This document shows positions 14,284-15,579 of a stretch of DNA of 15,579 bases, piece after piece. The position numbers were made by a program, and so were the translations under genes. The notes beneath the pieces were generated by a model. The model had not been told where the DNA came from. It worked only from the letters and a program-made list of their open reading frames with translations, and ran no database searches. Numbering within the stretch: the first letter of the stretch is position 1; each line of letters begins with the position of its first letter. Source of the stretch: JBHJOF01 sp050330055 (GTDB lineage: Bacteria; Pseudomonadota; Alphaproteobacteria; Kiloniellales; JAKSDN01); assembly GCA_050330055.1 (NCBI GenBank), contig JBHJOF010000034.1, forward strand, positions 1 through 15,579, written 5' to 3'.

Positions 14284-15297
14284 CTAAAGGTGAGAGTAGG
14301 AAAGGCCCTGGATCGATTCGATACTGTGCTTGATGTCGCTCATAATGAAGTCGGCGCGGCGATGCAAGCTGCCGCTGTCCCTGCCCGGGAAGCGCCGCCG
14401 CCAGGCCGCCATCTTCACCGAGATGGCGCAGAGCGACTTGCCGATGTCGGCTTGATAGCCCTGGATCAGCCACTTGGTCTTGCGATAGCTGGCGCCGTCT
14501 AGGTTGGACCAGAGGCCCGAGGTCCTGGTCTTCAGCACCTCGAAGACGGTCTCGATGTCTCTGACTGCGGACATCAGCTTGCTCTGCACGCCGTTCAGCG
14601 CCTTCACGAAGGCGAAGTTGGTCCTCAGCTTGGGGTCGTTTCGGATCTGCGCCACCGACGCCATGAACTCTTTGATGATCGGCACGTTTTCGTCGAGGCA
14701 GCTCTGGTAGTAGGCGAGCGGCAGGTAGGTGTCACGGTAGTCCTCGACGAACTGGGGAATGTCCCTGACCTCGATGCCGAGCGCCTGGGCCAGATGCTTC
14801 AGGCTGAGCGGCGCATGGTGCGCCTCCGTTGCTGAAAGCAGGCCGGCGATGTCGGCGAAGCCGTCCCGCAGGGCGTCGTCGTTGCCGTAGAGCGCGGCGA
14901 CCAGGGGGCGGGTGAAGGTGCGCATGTGACCGTTGAGCGAACGAATCTTGCCGTCCGACAGGCGAAGGTGGCGTGATGCATCGACCGGGATGCCGATGCG
15001 CTGCAGCTCGATGCGCAGGCTGAAGACGTCGTAGCTGGGCAGCTCGGCCAGTCGCTCGACCACGTCCAAATCCTGCTTGTTGGAGGCGTCGAAATGGAAC
15101 ACCCGCACCAGATCGCAGGGCAGGACCTGGCCGCTGCCCGTCTGCTCGCCGCTGAACAGCTCGACCATGCCTTCCAGGCGCGCGTTCTTGACCAGCCGCG
15201 CCCTGACGAGGCCCGGCGTGGCCAGCGGTATCATGGCCAGCGGCAGGGTGTGCAGGGAATCCCGGTCGCTGTCCAGGTAGGGCTGCGCTTCAGGCAC
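14284..15297 (-). CDS. Conserved alphaproteobacterial protein of unknown function (337 aa)
   Basis: This soluble, mostly alpha-helical protein has no signal peptide or membrane helix. It opens with PYLDSDRDSLHTLPLAMIPL, then ARLVKNARLEGMVELFSGEQ and LAELPSYDVFSLRIELQRIG, and ends with a helix-rich segment (LCAISVKMAAWRRRFPGRDS, then RRADFIMSDIKHSIESIQG). I recall similar proteins in Rhodospirillales-type genomes annotated only as hypothetical, and I know no named domain. The start is a GTG with no clear ribosome site; an in-frame TGA just upstream rules out a longer form. The next Met is residue 22, and starting there would delete the recognisable N-terminal segment. No catalytic motif is evident. 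It stands alone, with a probable terminator after it and a less GC-rich likely promoter region before it (about 15300-15410). Confidence 0.82.
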   Translation of the reverse strand: MPEAQPYLDSDRDSLHTLPLAMIPLATPGLVRARLVKNARLEGMVELFSGEQTGSGQVLPCDLVRVFHFDASNKQDLDVVERLAELPSYDVFSLRIELQRIGIPVDASRHLRLSDGKIRSLNGHMRTFTRPLVAALYGNDDALRDGFADIAGLLSATEAHHAPLSLKHLAQALGIEVRDIPQFVEDYRDTYLPLAYYQSCLDENVPIIKEFMASVAQIRNDPKLRTNFAFVKALNGVQSKLMSAVRDIETVFEVLKTRTSGLWSNLDGASYRKTKWLIQGYQADIGKSLCAISVKMAAWRRRFPGRDSGSLHRRADFIMSDIKHSIESIQGLSYSHL

Positions 15298-15550
15298 GGG
15301 TCAAAATCCGAGTCCAGGTGGTGGCTACCGCCACAGAGATAAACGGATGTGGTAAAGGGGAGGTTTATGTCGGCCCAGTCAAACTCAATTCCTTGGTTAT
15401 TTTCCGGACCGTCCCCCCGAGCCGGCACGCGGCTGCCCGGCCGGCCAGGACTGGGCCGGACTCCGGTCCGCTGGATTGTCTCGCTGGCGGGGCCAGGCTT
15501 CTGGATCGCTGGCGGCGCTGGCCCCTCAGACGCCCCCGACTGTGCCGCCC
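15298..15550 (-). other. Intergenic stretch upstream of the 337-aa gene
   Basis: The part at 15300-15410 is the least GC-rich stretch of the window and probably carries the promoter and leader of the minus-strand gene. TTGAGT and TTGACT sequences occur on the minus strand around 15380-15390, but no well-spaced -10 box is evident. The rest (15411-15550) is GC-rich with short inverted repeats such as CCGGACTCCGG. I see no convincing gene. Confidence 0.3.
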
Positions 15551-15579
15551 CTACTTGTGGCGGAAGAAGATGCGGCCCT
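15551..15579 (-). CDS. Possible 3' end of a minus-strand gene running off the window
   Basis: On the minus strand the last bases read GRIFFRHK then TAG (15551-15553). All eight complete codons end in C or G, as in the real genes nearby. Eight codons cannot prove a gene or identify a family. Confidence 0.3.

Noticed and set aside
15367..15579. Plus-strand frame from an ATG after GGGGAGG, open to the window end
   Set aside because: Third-position base use is mixed, unlike neighbouring genes, and the product is Gly/Pro/Arg-rich with no recognisable segment.

Overview
The window is about 15.6 kb of GC-rich DNA with GC-biased third codon positions. A DUF2336 protein, a PleC/DivJ-type soluble histidine kinase and an opgG-X-opgH layout point to an alphaproteobacterium, probably Rhodospirillales-like. 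This assignment rests on family content, not on a marker gene. I see no tRNA, rRNA, CRISPR array, integrase or transposase. The region looks like ordinary chromosome with several poorly characterised gene sets.

Layout. (1) 1-1810, plus strand: the 3' part of a DUF2336 gene overlapping a PAS histidine kinase. (2) 1811-2099: a convergent gap holding a GC-rich interspersed palindromic repeat. (3) 2100-4223, minus strand: a tightly overlapping three-gene operon for a four-helix membrane protein (DUF1772-like), a FAD-dependent aromatic-hydroxylase-type monooxygenase and an 84-aa conserved protein. (4) 4372-8489: a probable nitrogen-compound catabolic locus. It has a DUF1989 protein (minus) divergent from an ATZ/TRZ-type amidohydrolase (plus), then a Lrp/AsnC regulator (minus) divergent from a class V PLP aminotransferase (plus). 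A perfect 15-bp palindrome lies in front of the lrp-type gene, and a matching half-site lies in front of the amidohydrolase, so one regulator may control the whole set. (5) 8727-13187, plus strand: osmoregulated periplasmic glucan (OPG) synthesis, with opgG, an unrecognised 159-aa ORF and opgH. (6) 13451-14086: an iron-type superoxide dismutase. (7) 14284-15297, minus strand: a conserved protein of unknown function. The last 29 bases may be the end of another minus-strand gene.

The best candidates for undescribed biology are the small gene between opgG and opgH, which sits where Rhodobacter sphaeroides has opgI and whose tail resembles an OpgH N-terminus, and the Lrp-linked DUF1989/amidohydrolase/aminotransferase module, whose substrate cannot be read from sequence. 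I see no defence system or other dramatic novelty.
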